Of a stretch of DNA of 64,000 nt, positions 53,550 through 64,000 are shown one piece after another. The notes under the pieces are model-generated. The model was not told the origin of the DNA, ran no database searches, and saw nothing but the letters and a program-made list of their open reading frames with translations. Origin of the DNA: Planococcus sp. ISL-109 (GTDB lineage: Bacteria; Bacillota; Bacilli; Bacillales_A; Planococcaceae); the NCBI RefSeq assembly GCF_018613655.1, contig NZ_JAGGPW010000004.1, forward strand, positions 152,627-216,626, in the 5' to 3' direction. How positions within the stretch are numbered: position 1 is the first letter of the stretch; every line of letters begins with the position of its first letter. Both the position numbers and the translations under genes were made by a program.

Positions 53550-54608
53550 ATGTCAGCTATGTTTGGTTCCAACGAGAATACACCGCTCTTGCGGGTCAAA
53601 AACCTTCAAACGGGATTCAAAATTGAAGGAGATTATTATAACGCAGTCGAGAGTGTGAGTTTTGATGTAAAGCGCAAGCAGATCGTCGGAGTTGTCGGCG
53701 AATCAGGATGCGGAAAAAGCGTCATGTCTTTATCCATCATGCAATTATTGCCAGAAGGTATCGGAAAAATCCGCGGCGGTGAAATCGAATTTGAAGGAGA
53801 GAACATTTCAAAACTCTCCGACAAACGGATGAACAGCATCCGCGGTAAAGATATTTCGATGATTTTCCAAGAACCGATGACGTCACTTAACCCCGTATTT
53901 ACGATCGGGTATCAAATAGCAGAAGTAATATTAAACCATGAAAATTTGACGAAAAAAGAAGCGCGCCTCCGTTCAGTGTCATTGTTGAAGCAAGTGGGCA
54001 TTCCGCGTGCTGAGCAAATCGTCACAGAATATCCCCACCAATTATCCGGGGGCATGCGCCAGCGCGTCATGATCGCCATGGCCATCGCTTGCCAGCCGAA
54101 ACTTTTGATAGCGGATGAGCCGACGACTGCACTTGACGTAACGGTGCAAGCCCAAATTCTGGAGCTGTTGAAAGGTGTTCAGGAAGCAAATGATATGTCG
54201 ATCATCTTGATCACTCACGATTTAGGGGTGGTAGCGGAAATCTGCGATGAAGTACTAGTTATGTATGCTGGGAAAATTATTGAGCGAGCGCCGGTGGAGG
54301 AATTGTTTGCTGCACCGAAGCATCCATACACGGAATTATTAATGAAAGCGATTCCAAAAATGGACGAAGAGGTCGAAAAGCTTGCGACAATCGAAGGCTT
54401 GGTACCTTCTGTGATCAACATGCCGCAAGTCGGATGCCGTTTTGCTAACCGATGCCCAAAGGCGATGCCGGAATGTATGACTGTCACACCACAGCTTGTT
54501 GATGTGGGACATGAACATGAAGCGGCTTGCCTCTTGTTTGATGAAAGTTGGCCGGCAGACAGAAAAAGAGATAAAGATAGAGATAGAGAAGGAGTCACCG
54601 CATTATGA
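53550..54608 (+). CDS. appD: Oligopeptide ABC transporter ATPase AppD
   Basis: A 352-residue ABC ATPase: Walker A GESGCGKS, signature LSGGMRQR, Walker [14 protein letters not shown], switch His in LITHDLG, and the C-terminal oligopeptide domain with three or four cysteines ([14 protein letters not shown]). It powers peptide import with AppF. The tail is odd: a short AGATAA/AGATAG tandem in the DNA encodes [15 protein letters not shown] lies 6 bases before the ATG. Order appDFABC is that of B. subtilis. Confidence 0.94.
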   Translation: MSAMFGSNENTPLLRVKNLQTGFKIEGDYYNAVESVSFDVKRKQIVGVVGESGCGKSVMSLSIMQLLPEGIGKIRGGEIEFEGENISKLSDKRMNSIRGKDISMIFQEPMTSLNPVFTIGYQIAEVILNHENLTKKEARLRSVSLLKQVGIPRAEQIVTEYPHQLSGGMRQRVMIAMAIACQPKLLIADEPTTALDVTVQAQILELLKGVQEANDMSIILITHDLGVVAEICDEVLVMYAGKIIERAPVEELFAAPKHPYTELLMKAIPKMDEEVEKLATIEGLVPSVINMPQVGCRFANRCPKAMPECMTVTPQLVDVGHEHEAACLLFDESWPADRKRDKDRDREGVTAL

Positions 54609-55615
54609 CAACACGAGATTTCATTCAAGACCGAATCGATCATCTGGACAATCGTGAAAACCTGCTGGAAATCCACAACTTGAAAAAATACTACCCGGTT
54701 ACTGGAGGATTTTTCAAGCGGACAATCGGTAATGTCAAAGCTGTTGATGATATATCGTTTGCGCTTCGAAGAGGTGAGACATTCGGATTAGTCGGGGAGT
54801 CAGGCTGTGGAAAATCCACAGCTGGACGGACGATCTTACGATTGATGAAACCTACAGACGGCAAAATCATTTTTGAAGGGAAAGACATTACCCGGTTATC
54901 CGGAGCCAAATTGCAGCGCGCGCGCCGGGATTTCCAAATGGTGTTCCAAGATCCTTATGCATCTCTCAATCCGATGCAGATGGTCGGCGATATAATCGCT
55001 GAGCCGATCTTGAATTATGAAAAACGCAATAAACAAGAGCTCGAAGCTGAAATTAAAGCGCTCTTGAAACGAGTTGGTTTGCCTGAAGAGGCTTATTATA
55101 AGTACGCCCACGAATTCTCAGGGGGGCAAAGGCAGCGTGTAGGAATCGCCCGTGCACTGGCTTTGCACCCGAAGTTGATTGTAGCGGACGAACCAGTGTC
55201 CGCCCTTGATGTATCCGTGCAATCGCAAGTATTGAACTTGCTGAAAGAATTGCAAATCGAATTCGATCTAACATACCTCTTTATTGCCCACGATCTTAGC
55301 GTCGTCAAGCATATGAGTGATCGAATCGGAGTAATGTATTTGGGCAATCTCGTTGAGCTTGCTTCAAATAAAGATTTATACAAAGAACCGCTGCATCCCT
55401 ACACACAAGCGCTCATTTCCGCGATACCGGAACCGAATCCGGCGAAGCGGAAAGAGCGAATTGTCTTGAAGGGCGATGTGCCGAGTCCACAAAATCCACC
55501 TACCGGCTGCCCGTTCCATACGCGCTGTCCGGTAGCAATGGAAGTCTGCTCACAAGAGAAACCAGCGTTAGCAGAAGTGCGTCCCGGCCATCAAGTTGCG
55601 TGCCATTTGTATTAA
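54605..55615 (+). CDS. appF: Oligopeptide ABC transporter ATPase AppF
   Basis: A 336-residue partner ATPase: LKKYYPVTGGFFKRTIGNVKA at the start, Walker [10 protein letters not shown], signature FSGGQRQR, Walker B LIVADEPVSALDV, and the oligopeptide C-terminal domain (GCPFHTRCPVAMEVC). The ATG overlaps the appD stop by 4 bases, and AAGGAG sits at the end of appD. Confidence 0.95.
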   Translation: MTTRDFIQDRIDHLDNRENLLEIHNLKKYYPVTGGFFKRTIGNVKAVDDISFALRRGETFGLVGESGCGKSTAGRTILRLMKPTDGKIIFEGKDITRLSGAKLQRARRDFQMVFQDPYASLNPMQMVGDIIAEPILNYEKRNKQELEAEIKALLKRVGLPEEAYYKYAHEFSGGQRQRVGIARALALHPKLIVADEPVSALDVSVQSQVLNLLKELQIEFDLTYLFIAHDLSVVKHMSDRIGVMYLGNLVELASNKDLYKEPLHPYTQALISAIPEPNPAKRKERIVLKGDVPSPQNPPTGCPFHTRCPVAMEVCSQEKPALAEVRPGHQVACHLY

Positions 55616-55642
55616 TCAAAATAATGTTTAGGGGGAAAACAG

Positions 55643-57361
55643 ATGAAGAAAAAATCCTTACTCTGGCTTTTCGCGCTAGTACTCATCTTGTCCGCGTTCC
55701 TTGCGGCATGTGGCGGCAGCGACGATACAACCAGTGATTCAGGCTCAGAAGGCGAAGGCTCTTCTGAAGAAGGCGAACCACAGCAAGGCGGTACACTTGT
55801 ATACGGACTCGATGCTCCACCGGAAGGTCTATTCTCTTCTGCATTTTACGGCATCGCAACTGATTTTGAAGTCATCGATTTGTTCGATGAAGCTTTAATC
55901 AGCTATAACGAGAACTTGGAGCCGGAACCGAACGTCGCTTCTTGGGAAACTGAAGATAATAAAGTCTTCAACTTCACATTCGAAGAAGGCGTGAAATGGC
56001 ACAACGGTGAAGAATTGACAGTTAATGACTGGGTTTTTGCACTTGAAACTCTTGCAGATCCAGACTACGACGGTCCCCGTTACACTAACGTTCAAACAGT
56101 TGAAGGAGCAGAAGCTTACCGTAGCGGTGATGCTGACTCTATCTCAGGTATCGAAGTCGTCAGCGACTACGAAATCACTATCACTTTCGACGAAGCACGC
56201 GTTAACAACTTAACTAACCTCTGGGCATATCCACTTCCAGAATCTGTACTTGGCGATGTGCCAGTAGCAGAAATGTCAGCTTCTGAATGGGTTCGTTCAA
56301 CTCCAATCGGAATTGGGCCATTCAAAGTGGACAAAATCGTTCCTGGCGAATCTGTTGAATTCTCGAAATTCGACGAGTACTGGAATGGCGATGTAAACTT
56401 GGACAAAATCGTCTTGCGCGTTATCGATAACTCTTCTGTTGTCGGAGCTTTGCAAAACAGTGATATCGATATGATTTCCCTTCAGCCAGTATCTGGTCCT
56501 GAAGTAGAACCTCTTGAGAATGTTAAAATCGTTACTTACCCAGGATTGACTTACTACTATGTAGGATTCAAACTTGGTAAATTCGATAACGAATCTCAAA
56601 CAATCTCAGAAGAACTGCCGAAGTACCAAAGCAAAGAATTGCGTCAGGCAATGATGTATGCACTAAACCGCCAGGAATGGGTGGATGCATTCTTCTTCGG
56701 TTATGCTGATGTAGTCAACAAGCCGGTTCCGACTTCTCACTGGAACTCAGCTGATGATAGCGAATTGACTCAATACGAATACGATCCAGAAAAAGCAATG
56801 CAGATGCTTGATGAAGCAGGATATGTTGATACAAACGATGACGGATTCCGTGAAGATCCAGATGGCGACGAATTCGTCGTTAAATTCTCTCACTATGCTA
56901 CAGGCAACCCGACATTCGAATCCCGTGCTCAAGCAATTGCACAGTACTGGGAAGAAGTCGGCTTGAAAACAGATGTGGAAATGGTAGAAGTTAACCTTTA
57001 CTACGATATGGTAGAAAAAGATGACGCTTCGATCGAAACATTCTTCGGCGGCTGGGGAACAGGCGTTGACCCGGATCCATCAGGTCTATGGAAATCTGAC
57101 CAGCTTTGGAACTACCCACGTTACAACAACACTGAATCAGATCAATTGCTTGACGATGCCTTGGATATCGAAATCGTCGGCACTGATCAAGATAAGCGTA
57201 CAGAATTGTATGTAGAGTGGCAGAAAATCCTAAACGAAGAACTTCCGATGCTTTACATCGCGGAACTTGAAGAAATTGTAGCTCTTAACAACCGTGTTGG
57301 CGGAGTTGAATATGACGTTTCTGGTCAAAACAGCCCTGCTGAGTGGTTCGTAACAGAATAA
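55643..57361 (+). CDS. appA: Oligopeptide-binding lipoprotein AppA
   Basis: A 572-residue solute-binding protein (SBP family 5). Lipobox LAAC places the lipidated Cys at about residue 23, followed by an acidic S/G/E-rich linker of about 30 residues. The mature part has GGTLVYGLDAPPEGL, FEEGVKWHNGEELT and ALNRQEW typical of OppA/AppA. It captures peptides outside the cell and hands them to AppBC. The gene uses T-ending codons heavily, a sign of strong expression. A hairpin follows it, ahead of appB. Confidence 0.94.
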   Translation: MKKKSLLWLFALVLILSAFLAACGGSDDTTSDSGSEGEGSSEEGEPQQGGTLVYGLDAPPEGLFSSAFYGIATDFEVIDLFDEALISYNENLEPEPNVASWETEDNKVFNFTFEEGVKWHNGEELTVNDWVFALETLADPDYDGPRYTNVQTVEGAEAYRSGDADSISGIEVVSDYEITITFDEARVNNLTNLWAYPLPESVLGDVPVAEMSASEWVRSTPIGIGPFKVDKIVPGESVEFSKFDEYWNGDVNLDKIVLRVIDNSSVVGALQNSDIDMISLQPVSGPEVEPLENVKIVTYPGLTYYYVGFKLGKFDNESQTISEELPKYQSKELRQAMMYALNRQEWVDAFFFGYADVVNKPVPTSHWNSADDSELTQYEYDPEKAMQMLDEAGYVDTNDDGFREDPDGDEFVVKFSHYATGNPTFESRAQAIAQYWEEVGLKTDVEMVEVNLYYDMVEKDDASIETFFGGWGTGVDPDPSGLWKSDQLWNYPRYNNTESDQLLDDALDIEIVGTDQDKRTELYVEWQKILNEELPMLYIAELEEIVALNNRVGGVEYDVSGQNSPAEWFVTE

Positions 57362-57376
57362 TATCAGCAACAAACC

Positions 57377-57470
57377 TTCAACGATGGGCTAAAATTGCCC
57401 ATCGTTGAATCTTTATATGAAGCTCTTATGCACGGTAAGGGCTGTTTACTTAAAACAATTCTTACCGTGC
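57377..57470 (+). terminator. Two hairpins between appA and appB
   Basis: First stem TTCAACGATGGGC with GCCCATCGTTGAA (57377-57409), followed by TCTTTAT; second stem GCACGGTAAG with CTTACCGTGC (57430-57470). Neither has a full T run. They probably act as partial terminators or as 3'-end protectors that keep the binding protein more abundant than the permeases. Confidence 0.6.
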
Positions 57471-57512
57471 CGGAGAGCACAACCAAGAATTTATCAGACA
57501 AGGAGAGTACCT

Positions 57513-58478
57513 ATGCTTAAATATTCGATTAGAAGATTGCTTGGAATGATTCCGATGTTGATCCTGATTTCCATCGTTGTCTTCAGTCTCGCTAAATTGA
57601 TGCCGGGGGATTCCCTTAGTGGAGAAATCGATCCGCTGAACACCAACCCGGAATACATAGCAGAAATGCGTGAAAAGCTGGGTTATAATGATCCATTGCC
57701 GGTCCAGTATTTCAATTGGATCACTGGATTCGTGCAAGGGGATTTCGGTAAATCTACACGCTTCAAAATCCCAGTATTTGATCTTATTATGGAAAAAGTA
57801 CCTAACACTTTATTATTAGGGGTTACCGCATTAGTCATCACCTATATTATGGCCTTTATGATGGGCATGTATTCAGGTAGGCGGCCTTACACATTGGGCG
57901 ATAATGCCATTGCTGGATTTAACTACATCATGCTCGCGATTCCGTCTTTCGTCGCTGCCGTTTTCGCTATCTATATTTTCGCCTTCCAGTTAAATTGGTT
58001 TCCGTTTGCCGGATCTGTCGATATTCTGGTAGAGCGGGGAAGTTTCGAGTATTATGTGAGTCGCATGCATCATGTGCTCTTGCCGGCATTGGTGCTCGGC
58101 GCGATGAGTACAGCCAGCTATACGCAGTTTTTGCGCAATGACATCATCGAAAATTCCCGTAAGGACTTTGTCCGCACTGCACGCGCAAAAGGGACACCCA
58201 TCAAAAAAATCTACAATGTCCACATTTTGCGCAATTCGATCATTCCATTGGTTACATTCCTCGGATTTGACTTTGCCGCTTTGATCGGCGGAGCCATCAT
58301 TACAGAAACGATCTTCACTTATCCGGGCATCGGTCAGCTGTTCTTGGAATCCGTAACGAGCCGAGATTATCCAACCTTGATGGCACTGACAATGCTGTTA
58401 TCGTTTCTGACATTACTTGGTAACTTGTTGGCAGATATTCTATATGGCGTCGTGGATCCACGAATTCGCCTGGATTGA
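57513..58478 (+). CDS. appB: Oligopeptide permease AppB
   Basis: A 321-residue permease with six membrane segments: MLKYSIRRLLGMIPMLILIS first, the DppB/OppB-type extracellular region (MPGDSLSGEID, YNDPLPVQYFNW), and the EAA loop RTARAKGTPIKKIYNVHIL that contacts the ATPases. AAGGAGAG precedes the chosen ATG; a longer in-frame reading of 36 codons would run over the second hairpin. Confidence 0.94.
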   Translation: MLKYSIRRLLGMIPMLILISIVVFSLAKLMPGDSLSGEIDPLNTNPEYIAEMREKLGYNDPLPVQYFNWITGFVQGDFGKSTRFKIPVFDLIMEKVPNTLLLGVTALVITYIMAFMMGMYSGRRPYTLGDNAIAGFNYIMLAIPSFVAAVFAIYIFAFQLNWFPFAGSVDILVERGSFEYYVSRMHHVLLPALVLGAMSTASYTQFLRNDIIENSRKDFVRTARAKGTPIKKIYNVHILRNSIIPLVTFLGFDFAALIGGAIITETIFTYPGIGQLFLESVTSRDYPTLMALTMLLSFLTLLGNLLADILYGVVDPRIRLD

Positions 58479-58492
58479 GGAGGAAGCAGTAA

Positions 58493-59410
58493 ATGGCATC
58501 ATCAACAACCATCACTCAACAAAAAAAGCCGGAAAGAAGCTTGTCTCCCTGGCAAATTGCACGCAAGAAGTATTTAAGAAATAAAATGGCTATGATTAGC
58601 ACATTCTTTATTATACTCGTTACTTTAATGTCTTTTTCGGCACCATTTATCGCGCATTTGTTGTCGCCTCTGCCGGATGTATCGAAAGTGAACATCGGAG
58701 CGATGAGTATCGAGCCGAACAGTGATCATCTGCTAGGTACGGATAAAAGTGGTCGTGACGTACTGACCCGATTGTTCTATGGCGGCCGCATTTCTTTATT
58801 GGTAGGTTTTAGCGCAACGGTATTGGTCATCACTTTTGGAACACTCGTAGGTGCGCTTGCCGGATTTTTCGGCGGATTTATCGACAGCATCCTGATGCGC
58901 TTTACGGATTTTGTCCTGAATTTTCCATTCCTCGTTTTCGTAATTGTATTGAATACAATCCTTTTCGGCATTGTGGATGGATTATGGGTATTGATTATGG
59001 TCATCGGTGCACTTAGCTGGGGTGGGGTAGCCCGCTTGGTGCGAAGTAAGGTTTTGGCCGAAAAGGAAAATGAATACATTATGGCTGCCTTATCGATCGG
59101 CTGTTCACCGTTTAAAGTCATCACCAAACACCTGTTGCCGAATGTAGTTTCCACAATCATCGTTCAAGGAACTTTGATTTTTGCTACGATGATCGTCATC
59201 GAATCTGCGCTCAGCTATTTAGGATTCGGCGTTCCACAAGCTACACCAAGTTGGGGCAATATGCTGTCATCCGCAAATGAACCGGATGTTTTACAAGGCA
59301 AACCATGGATTTGGATGCCGCCAGCAATTATCATCACGTTGACGATTTTATCGATCAACTTTATCGGGGAAGGCTTGAAAGATGCTTTGAACCCGAAATC
59401 GCTGCGCTAG
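58493..59410 (+). CDS. appC: Oligopeptide permease AppC
   Basis: A 305-residue permease of the DppC/OppC type: an N-terminal cytoplasmic segment (SPWQIARKKYLRNKMAMIS), HLLGTDKSGRDVLTRLFYGGRISLLVG, and the EAA loop MAALSIGCSPFKVITKHLLPN. It closes the app operon, 14 bases after appB, with GAGGAGG before the ATG. Confidence 0.95.
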   Translation: MASSTTITQQKKPERSLSPWQIARKKYLRNKMAMISTFFIILVTLMSFSAPFIAHLLSPLPDVSKVNIGAMSIEPNSDHLLGTDKSGRDVLTRLFYGGRISLLVGFSATVLVITFGTLVGALAGFFGGFIDSILMRFTDFVLNFPFLVFVIVLNTILFGIVDGLWVLIMVIGALSWGGVARLVRSKVLAEKENEYIMAALSIGCSPFKVITKHLLPNVVSTIIVQGTLIFATMIVIESALSYLGFGVPQATPSWGNMLSSANEPDVLQGKPWIWMPPAIIITLTILSINFIGEGLKDALNPKSLR

Positions 59411-59423
59411 TATTCATGAAAAC

Positions 59424-59466
59424 AAAAAGATGGGCCAGAAGAAAATCTTCTGGCCCATCTTTTTTA
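59424..59466. terminator. Bidirectional terminator between appC and trpS
   Basis: AAAAAGATGGGCCAGAAGA pairs with TCTTCTGGCCCATCTTTTT; T runs on both strands serve the convergent genes. Confidence 0.92.
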
Positions 59467-59477
59467 TTTGGGTTTCT

Positions 59478-60768
<1,291 letters not shown>

Positions 60769-60774
60769 GAATTC

Positions 60775-60804
60775 ATTATAATACAAAAAAGAATCGGCCT
60801 GCAA
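60775..60804 (-). promoter_or_regulatory. Promoter of the trpS T-box transcript
   Basis: On the minus strand TTGCAG, 18 bases, perfect TATAAT. Confidence 0.6.
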
Positions 60805-60812
60805 TAGACAAC

Positions 60813-61154
60813 TTACAATTGGTAAATCAGCAGTGAAATGACCATGAGGATGAGCGTAAATGCACCCACTACCAAAAAAGGTGAACTTGAGAATGCAAGT
60901 GTTTCTGAAGGCAAACGCATATCATCTTCTTCGAGGGTGGACTTACCCTTGAATACTTTGCGCATGCTCATGGTGAAGATGTCGAAAACTCCAGTCCGGA
61001 CGACAAAGACCCAGGCGCCGAAGAATACAAGAATTCCCCCGTAGATAAAGGAGTTGTTGATGTAAGACAGTAAAGAAAACGGATCGCTCCGAAGCAGCAT
61101 CGTCAATAAAATAATTGATTGAATGATGGCGACCCCAATGATGTTTTTTTTCAT
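60813..61154 (-). CDS. Small membrane protein, DUF3899-like
   Basis: A 113-residue protein with four hydrophobic segments: KNIIGVAIIQSIILLTMLL, NSFIYGGILVFFGAWVFVVR, a basic-acidic middle (MRKVFKGKSTLEEDDMRLPS), and a last helix ending VISLLIYQL. The fold and the SFIYGGILVFFGAWVFVVRTGVFD segment resemble DUF3899, of unknown function. GAGGTG lies before the ATG. No clear terminator separates it from the trpS leader. B. subtilis has the unrelated yjbA in this gap. Confidence 0.65.
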   Translation of the reverse strand: MKKNIIGVAIIQSIILLTMLLRSDPFSLLSYINNSFIYGGILVFFGAWVFVVRTGVFDIFTMSMRKVFKGKSTLEEDDMRLPSETLAFSSSPFLVVGAFTLILMVISLLIYQL

Positions 61155-61313
61155 TTCAGCACCTCTATTCGTTCTAATTGTAGAAGAAATAACAAAAAAA
61201 ATCAAAATTTTATTCCTACTTCAATTGAGAAGAAAACGCTTACATGACGCGCTTTTCAGCTTATTTAGCCGACTTAATAAAGCAAAAAATGTAAAATATG
61301 CAAATAAAAACGC

Positions 61314-61342
61314 TGTACATCAAAAAAATATTTATGTATAAT
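61314..61342 (+). promoter_or_regulatory. Sigma-A promoter of opp operon
   Basis: TGTACA, 17 bases, perfect TATAAT, about 45 bases before the start codon. Confidence 0.6.
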
Positions 61343-61355
61343 AAATCTTGTACCA

Positions 61356-61370
61356 ATTTTTCAGAAAATT
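61356..61370 (+). promoter_or_regulatory. CodY box before oppA
   Basis: ATTTTTCAGAAAATT agrees with 14 of 15 bases of the CodY consensus AATTTTCWGAAAATT. It lies shortly downstream of the expected transcription start, where CodY would block elongation when branched-chain amino acids and GTP are plentiful. Confidence 0.75.
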
Positions 61371-61387
61371 CAAGGGGGGCAACATTA

Positions 61388-63091
61388 GTGAAAAACAGCA
61401 AGATTTTATGGCTATTTGGTCTAGTTTTGGTACTTAGTGCTTTCTTGGCTGCCTGTGGCGGCGGAGATGACACAGATACGGGAACTGAAACTACAGAAAC
61501 AGAAGGCACAGAAGGCAACGGCGGAGAGCCGGATTCTGTACAAGAGCTTAACTTGATCCAAAGTGCGGAAATTCCAACAATGGATGTTTCTATGGCTGAG
61601 GATGCTGTAGCATTCGAAATCCTTAACAACGTAAACGAAGGTTTGTTCCGTTTAAACGAAGAAAACATTGCTGAACCAGCACTTGCTGAAGGCGAGCCGG
61701 AAGTTAGCGAAGACGGACTTACTTATACATTCAAATTACGCGATGCTAACTGGTCGGACGGTACACCGATCACAGCTAACGATTTCGTATTTGCATGGCA
61801 GCGTGCGATTGACCCAGACACTGGTTCACCTTACGGACCATATATGATGGCTGGCACGATCAAAAACGCTACTGAAGTTTCTGAAGGGTCCATGGAAGTT
61901 TCAGAACTCGGAATCACTGCTGAAGATGACAACACTCTTGTTGTAGAACTTGAGCGCCCGACTCCTTACTTCATGTCTTTGATGGCTTTCGGTACGTTCT
62001 ATCCTTTAAATGAGGAATTCGTAACTGAGCAAGGCGGAGACTATGCTTCAAACTCTGAAACAATCCTATACAACGGTCCGTTTACTCTAACAAACTGGGA
62101 TGGCACTGGCCTGACTTGGACAATGGAGAAAAACGCTGAGTACTGGGATGCTGAAACTGTTCAACTTGACGCAGTCAATGTTGACGTAGTTAAAGAAACA
62201 TCAACTGCTGTAAACCTTTACCAATCTGGTGAAAAAGATCGCGTTGGTCTTTCTGGCGAATTCGCTTTGCAATACGCTGAAGATCCAGAAGTTCTACGCG
62301 AGCAAGAGCCTGTATTATTCTACTTGAAGTTCAACCAAGAACGTGACGGCGAAGAAACTGCAATGGCTAATGAAAACATCCGTAAAGCGCTTGCTACTGG
62401 CTTCAACAAGCAATCCCTTGTAGATGTTGTTCTTGCTAACGGTTCCCTTCCGGCAAACTATTTGGTTCCAACTGAGTTTGCTTTCAACGAAGCAGGCGAA
62501 GACTTCCGTGAGATCAACGGAGATATGCTTGGATTCAATGCTGACGAAGCGAAAACTTACTGGGAGCAAGGCCTAGAGGAAATCGGCGAAACAGAAGTGA
62601 CACTTGAACTTCTGGGTGGCGATACTGAGCTTGCTGGTAAAATGGACGCTTACTTGAAAGATCAGCTCGAAACAAACCTTGAAGGTTTGACAGTCAACTT
62701 GAAAGCTGTACCATTTGGTGTACGCTTAGAGCTTGATGAAGCACAGGATTACGACATCCAAAACTCTGGATGGGGCCCTGACTTCCAGGATCCGATGACA
62801 TTCCTAGACCTATTCGTAACTGGCAGCTCACATAACTTGATGTCTTACTCTAATGAAGAGTTTGATACATTGATCGAGCAAGCTAAAGGCGAATTGGCAC
62901 AGGATGCTGAAGGACGCTGGGAAGCAATGGCTCAAGCTGAAAAACTCTTAATCGAAGAAGACGCTGCTATCGCACCGATCTATCAGCGCGGTATCATGTC
63001 CCTTCAAAAGCCGTATGTTAACAACATTGTTAAACATCCATTCGGTGGAGATTACAGCTACAAATGGGCTTATATTTCCGGTAAGGAATAA
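61388..63091 (+). CDS. oppA: Oligopeptide-binding lipoprotein OppA
   Basis: A 567-residue SBP family 5 lipoprotein: signal peptide with lipobox LAAC (Cys at about residue 22), an acidic T/E/G-rich linker, and a mature domain with QSAEIPTMDVSMAEDAV, FKLRDANWSDGTPITANDFVF, FNKQSLVD and GWGPDFQDP, closest to OppA/DppE types. It captures peptides for the Opp importer that brings in food peptides and signalling peptides in Bacillus. The start is GUG, with AAGGGGGG 8 bases upstream. A strong hairpin separates it from oppB. Confidence 0.93.
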   Translation: MKNSKILWLFGLVLVLSAFLAACGGGDDTDTGTETTETEGTEGNGGEPDSVQELNLIQSAEIPTMDVSMAEDAVAFEILNNVNEGLFRLNEENIAEPALAEGEPEVSEDGLTYTFKLRDANWSDGTPITANDFVFAWQRAIDPDTGSPYGPYMMAGTIKNATEVSEGSMEVSELGITAEDDNTLVVELERPTPYFMSLMAFGTFYPLNEEFVTEQGGDYASNSETILYNGPFTLTNWDGTGLTWTMEKNAEYWDAETVQLDAVNVDVVKETSTAVNLYQSGEKDRVGLSGEFALQYAEDPEVLREQEPVLFYLKFNQERDGEETAMANENIRKALATGFNKQSLVDVVLANGSLPANYLVPTEFAFNEAGEDFREINGDMLGFNADEAKTYWEQGLEEIGETEVTLELLGGDTELAGKMDAYLKDQLETNLEGLTVNLKAVPFGVRLELDEAQDYDIQNSGWGPDFQDPMTFLDLFVTGSSHNLMSYSNEEFDTLIEQAKGELAQDAEGRWEAMAQAEKLLIEEDAAIAPIYQRGIMSLQKPYVNNIVKHPFGGDYSYKWAYISGKE

Positions 63092-63130
63092 GAATTCCCA
63101 ACTGAATGTACTTTAGGAAAACATAATAGA

Positions 63131-63167
63131 AAGAGAGTATATCAAAGGATTGATATACTCTCTTTTC
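63131..63167 (+). terminator. Hairpin between oppA and oppB
   Basis: AAGAGAGTATATCA pairs with TGATATACTCTCTT, followed by a short T stretch. It is probably a partial terminator, like the hairpins after appA. Confidence 0.65.
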
Positions 63168-63274
63168 TAATGTAAATAAATTCACTGAAAATTAACAGTA
63201 TTATGCTTATTCAGTAAAAAAGCTTATTTTCAGCAAGTCTATGCAATAAAGTGATTTTATTTTGGAGGTGCACC

Positions 63275-64000
63275 ATGGCACGCTATATAGGAAAAAGACT
63301 CATCTACATGTTCATCACGTTAGCGCTTATTGCCACGTTTACATTTTTCTTGATGAAAGTATTACCAGGTTCCCCAATTGCTTCCGCAGATAAATTATCT
63401 CCTGAACAACGGGCAGTCGTAGAAGCACGGTACGGACTGGACCAACCCCTTCCTGTTCAATACTTCAATTACATGTTTGGTTTGCTTCAAGGTGATTTGG
63501 GTATTTCCATTAACCAATTCAAAGGCGCAGACGTAACGGATGTTATTTTAAGTCGCATGGGGCCGTCAGCTCAGATCGGATTCCAAGGTATGGTTCTCGG
63601 AACGTTCCTAGGAATACTGTTCGGAATGGTGGCAGCGCTCAGGCAAAACACATGGGTGGATTATACGAGTACCATAGTAGCGATTATCGGGATATCCATT
63701 CCGTCATTTGTTTTTGCATCCTTGCTTCAATACTGGTTCGGTTTAAAGTGGGATCTGTTCCCAGTGGCGCTTTGGAAAGATGGATTCATGTCGAGCGTAT
63801 TGCCATCGATTGCTTTGGCGATGTTCCCGCTTGCAACAGCAGCCCGGTTTATCCGTACGGAAATGATTGAAGTTCTTGGTTCGGATTACATCACTCTGGC
63901 GAAAGCTAAAGGCGCGAGCGGTTCTGAAATCGCTTTCAAGCATGCATTTCGAAATGCACTGATTCCGTTGGTTACTGTTCTTGGGCCAATGGCAGTCAGT
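63275..64000 (+). CDS. oppB: Oligopeptide permease OppB, partial (cut by window end)
   Basis: The first 242 codons of a DppB/OppB-type permease: first helix (ARYIGKRLIYMFITLALIAT), the extracellular VLPGSPIASADKLSPEQ and YGLDQPLPVQYFNYMFG segments, then further helices and the EAA loop LAKAKGASGSEIAFKHAF. About 65 residues are missing at the C-terminal end. TTGGAGGTG precedes the ATG. Further opp genes (oppC, oppD, oppF) are expected beyond the edge. Confidence 0.94.
   Translation, partial: MARYIGKRLIYMFITLALIATFTFFLMKVLPGSPIASADKLSPEQRAVVEARYGLDQPLPVQYFNYMFGLLQGDLGISINQFKGADVTDVILSRMGPSAQIGFQGMVLGTFLGILFGMVAALRQNTWVDYTSTIVAIIGISIPSFVFASLLQYWFGLKWDLFPVALWKDGFMSSVLPSIALAMFPLATAARFIRTEMIEVLGSDYITLAKAKGASGSEIAFKHAFRNALIPLVTVLGPMAVS

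Overview
The window comes from a low-to-moderate GC Gram-positive chromosome of the order Bacillales. Gene order, AGGAGG ribosome sites, frequent UUG/GUG starts and Bacillus-type control signals (sigma-B, CtsR, FapR, CodY, LexA, T-box) all fit. Protein style, missing blocks and an intergenic repeat type suggest Planococcaceae (Planococcus/Planomicrobium-like); the family name is inference. Almost everything is core genome. I see no phage, insertion sequence with a transposase, CRISPR array, rRNA or tRNA.

Left end (1-6 kb) is the accessory part: an RRNPP-type quorum-sensing receptor (HTH plus TPR) with a small secreted-peptide gene directly behind it that runs off the window, two YflT-type general stress genes each with a sigma-B-like promoter, a BrnQ branched-chain amino acid carrier, a CsbD stress protein and a small repeat protein.

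6-16 kb holds wall teichoic acid and regulation genes in Bacillus order (tagO, a TagV-type LCP ligase, yvyE, degS-degU), then an exonuclease, a lipoprotein, a DegV protein and the competence genes comFA-comFC. The large flagellar block that follows comFC in B. subtilis is absent here; one short-chain dehydrogenase sits in its place before hpf.

16-31 kb: hpf, secA, prfB (with the programmed +1 frameshift), an NhaP-type antiporter, yvjA, cccB, ftsE-ftsX and an M23 hydrolase with a PcsB/CwlO-like coiled coil. These form a secretion and cell-wall division unit, followed by a thioredoxin, a PLP sulfur-metabolism enzyme, minJ and csbA.

31-44 kb: azlCD, a DedA/VTT protein, the addB-addA recombination nuclease behind a LexA-like box, a DUF418 protein, yisK-yisL, and a membrane-anchored amylase-like protein that has lost its catalytic residues.

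44-51 kb: an operon of HAD phosphatase, DegV and CoA-disulfide reductase, divergent from yitV-yitW, then a ClpB-type disaggregase lacking the N-domain and preceded by a CtsR operator.

51-64 kb reproduces the B. subtilis order yjzD, fabH-fabF (FapR site), appDFABC, trpS (T-box, UGG specifier), oppA (CodY box), oppB (cut by the window end). The peptide importers at the right end are the kind of uptake system that an RRNPP pheromone like the one at the left end would need, although the two are not linked by position.
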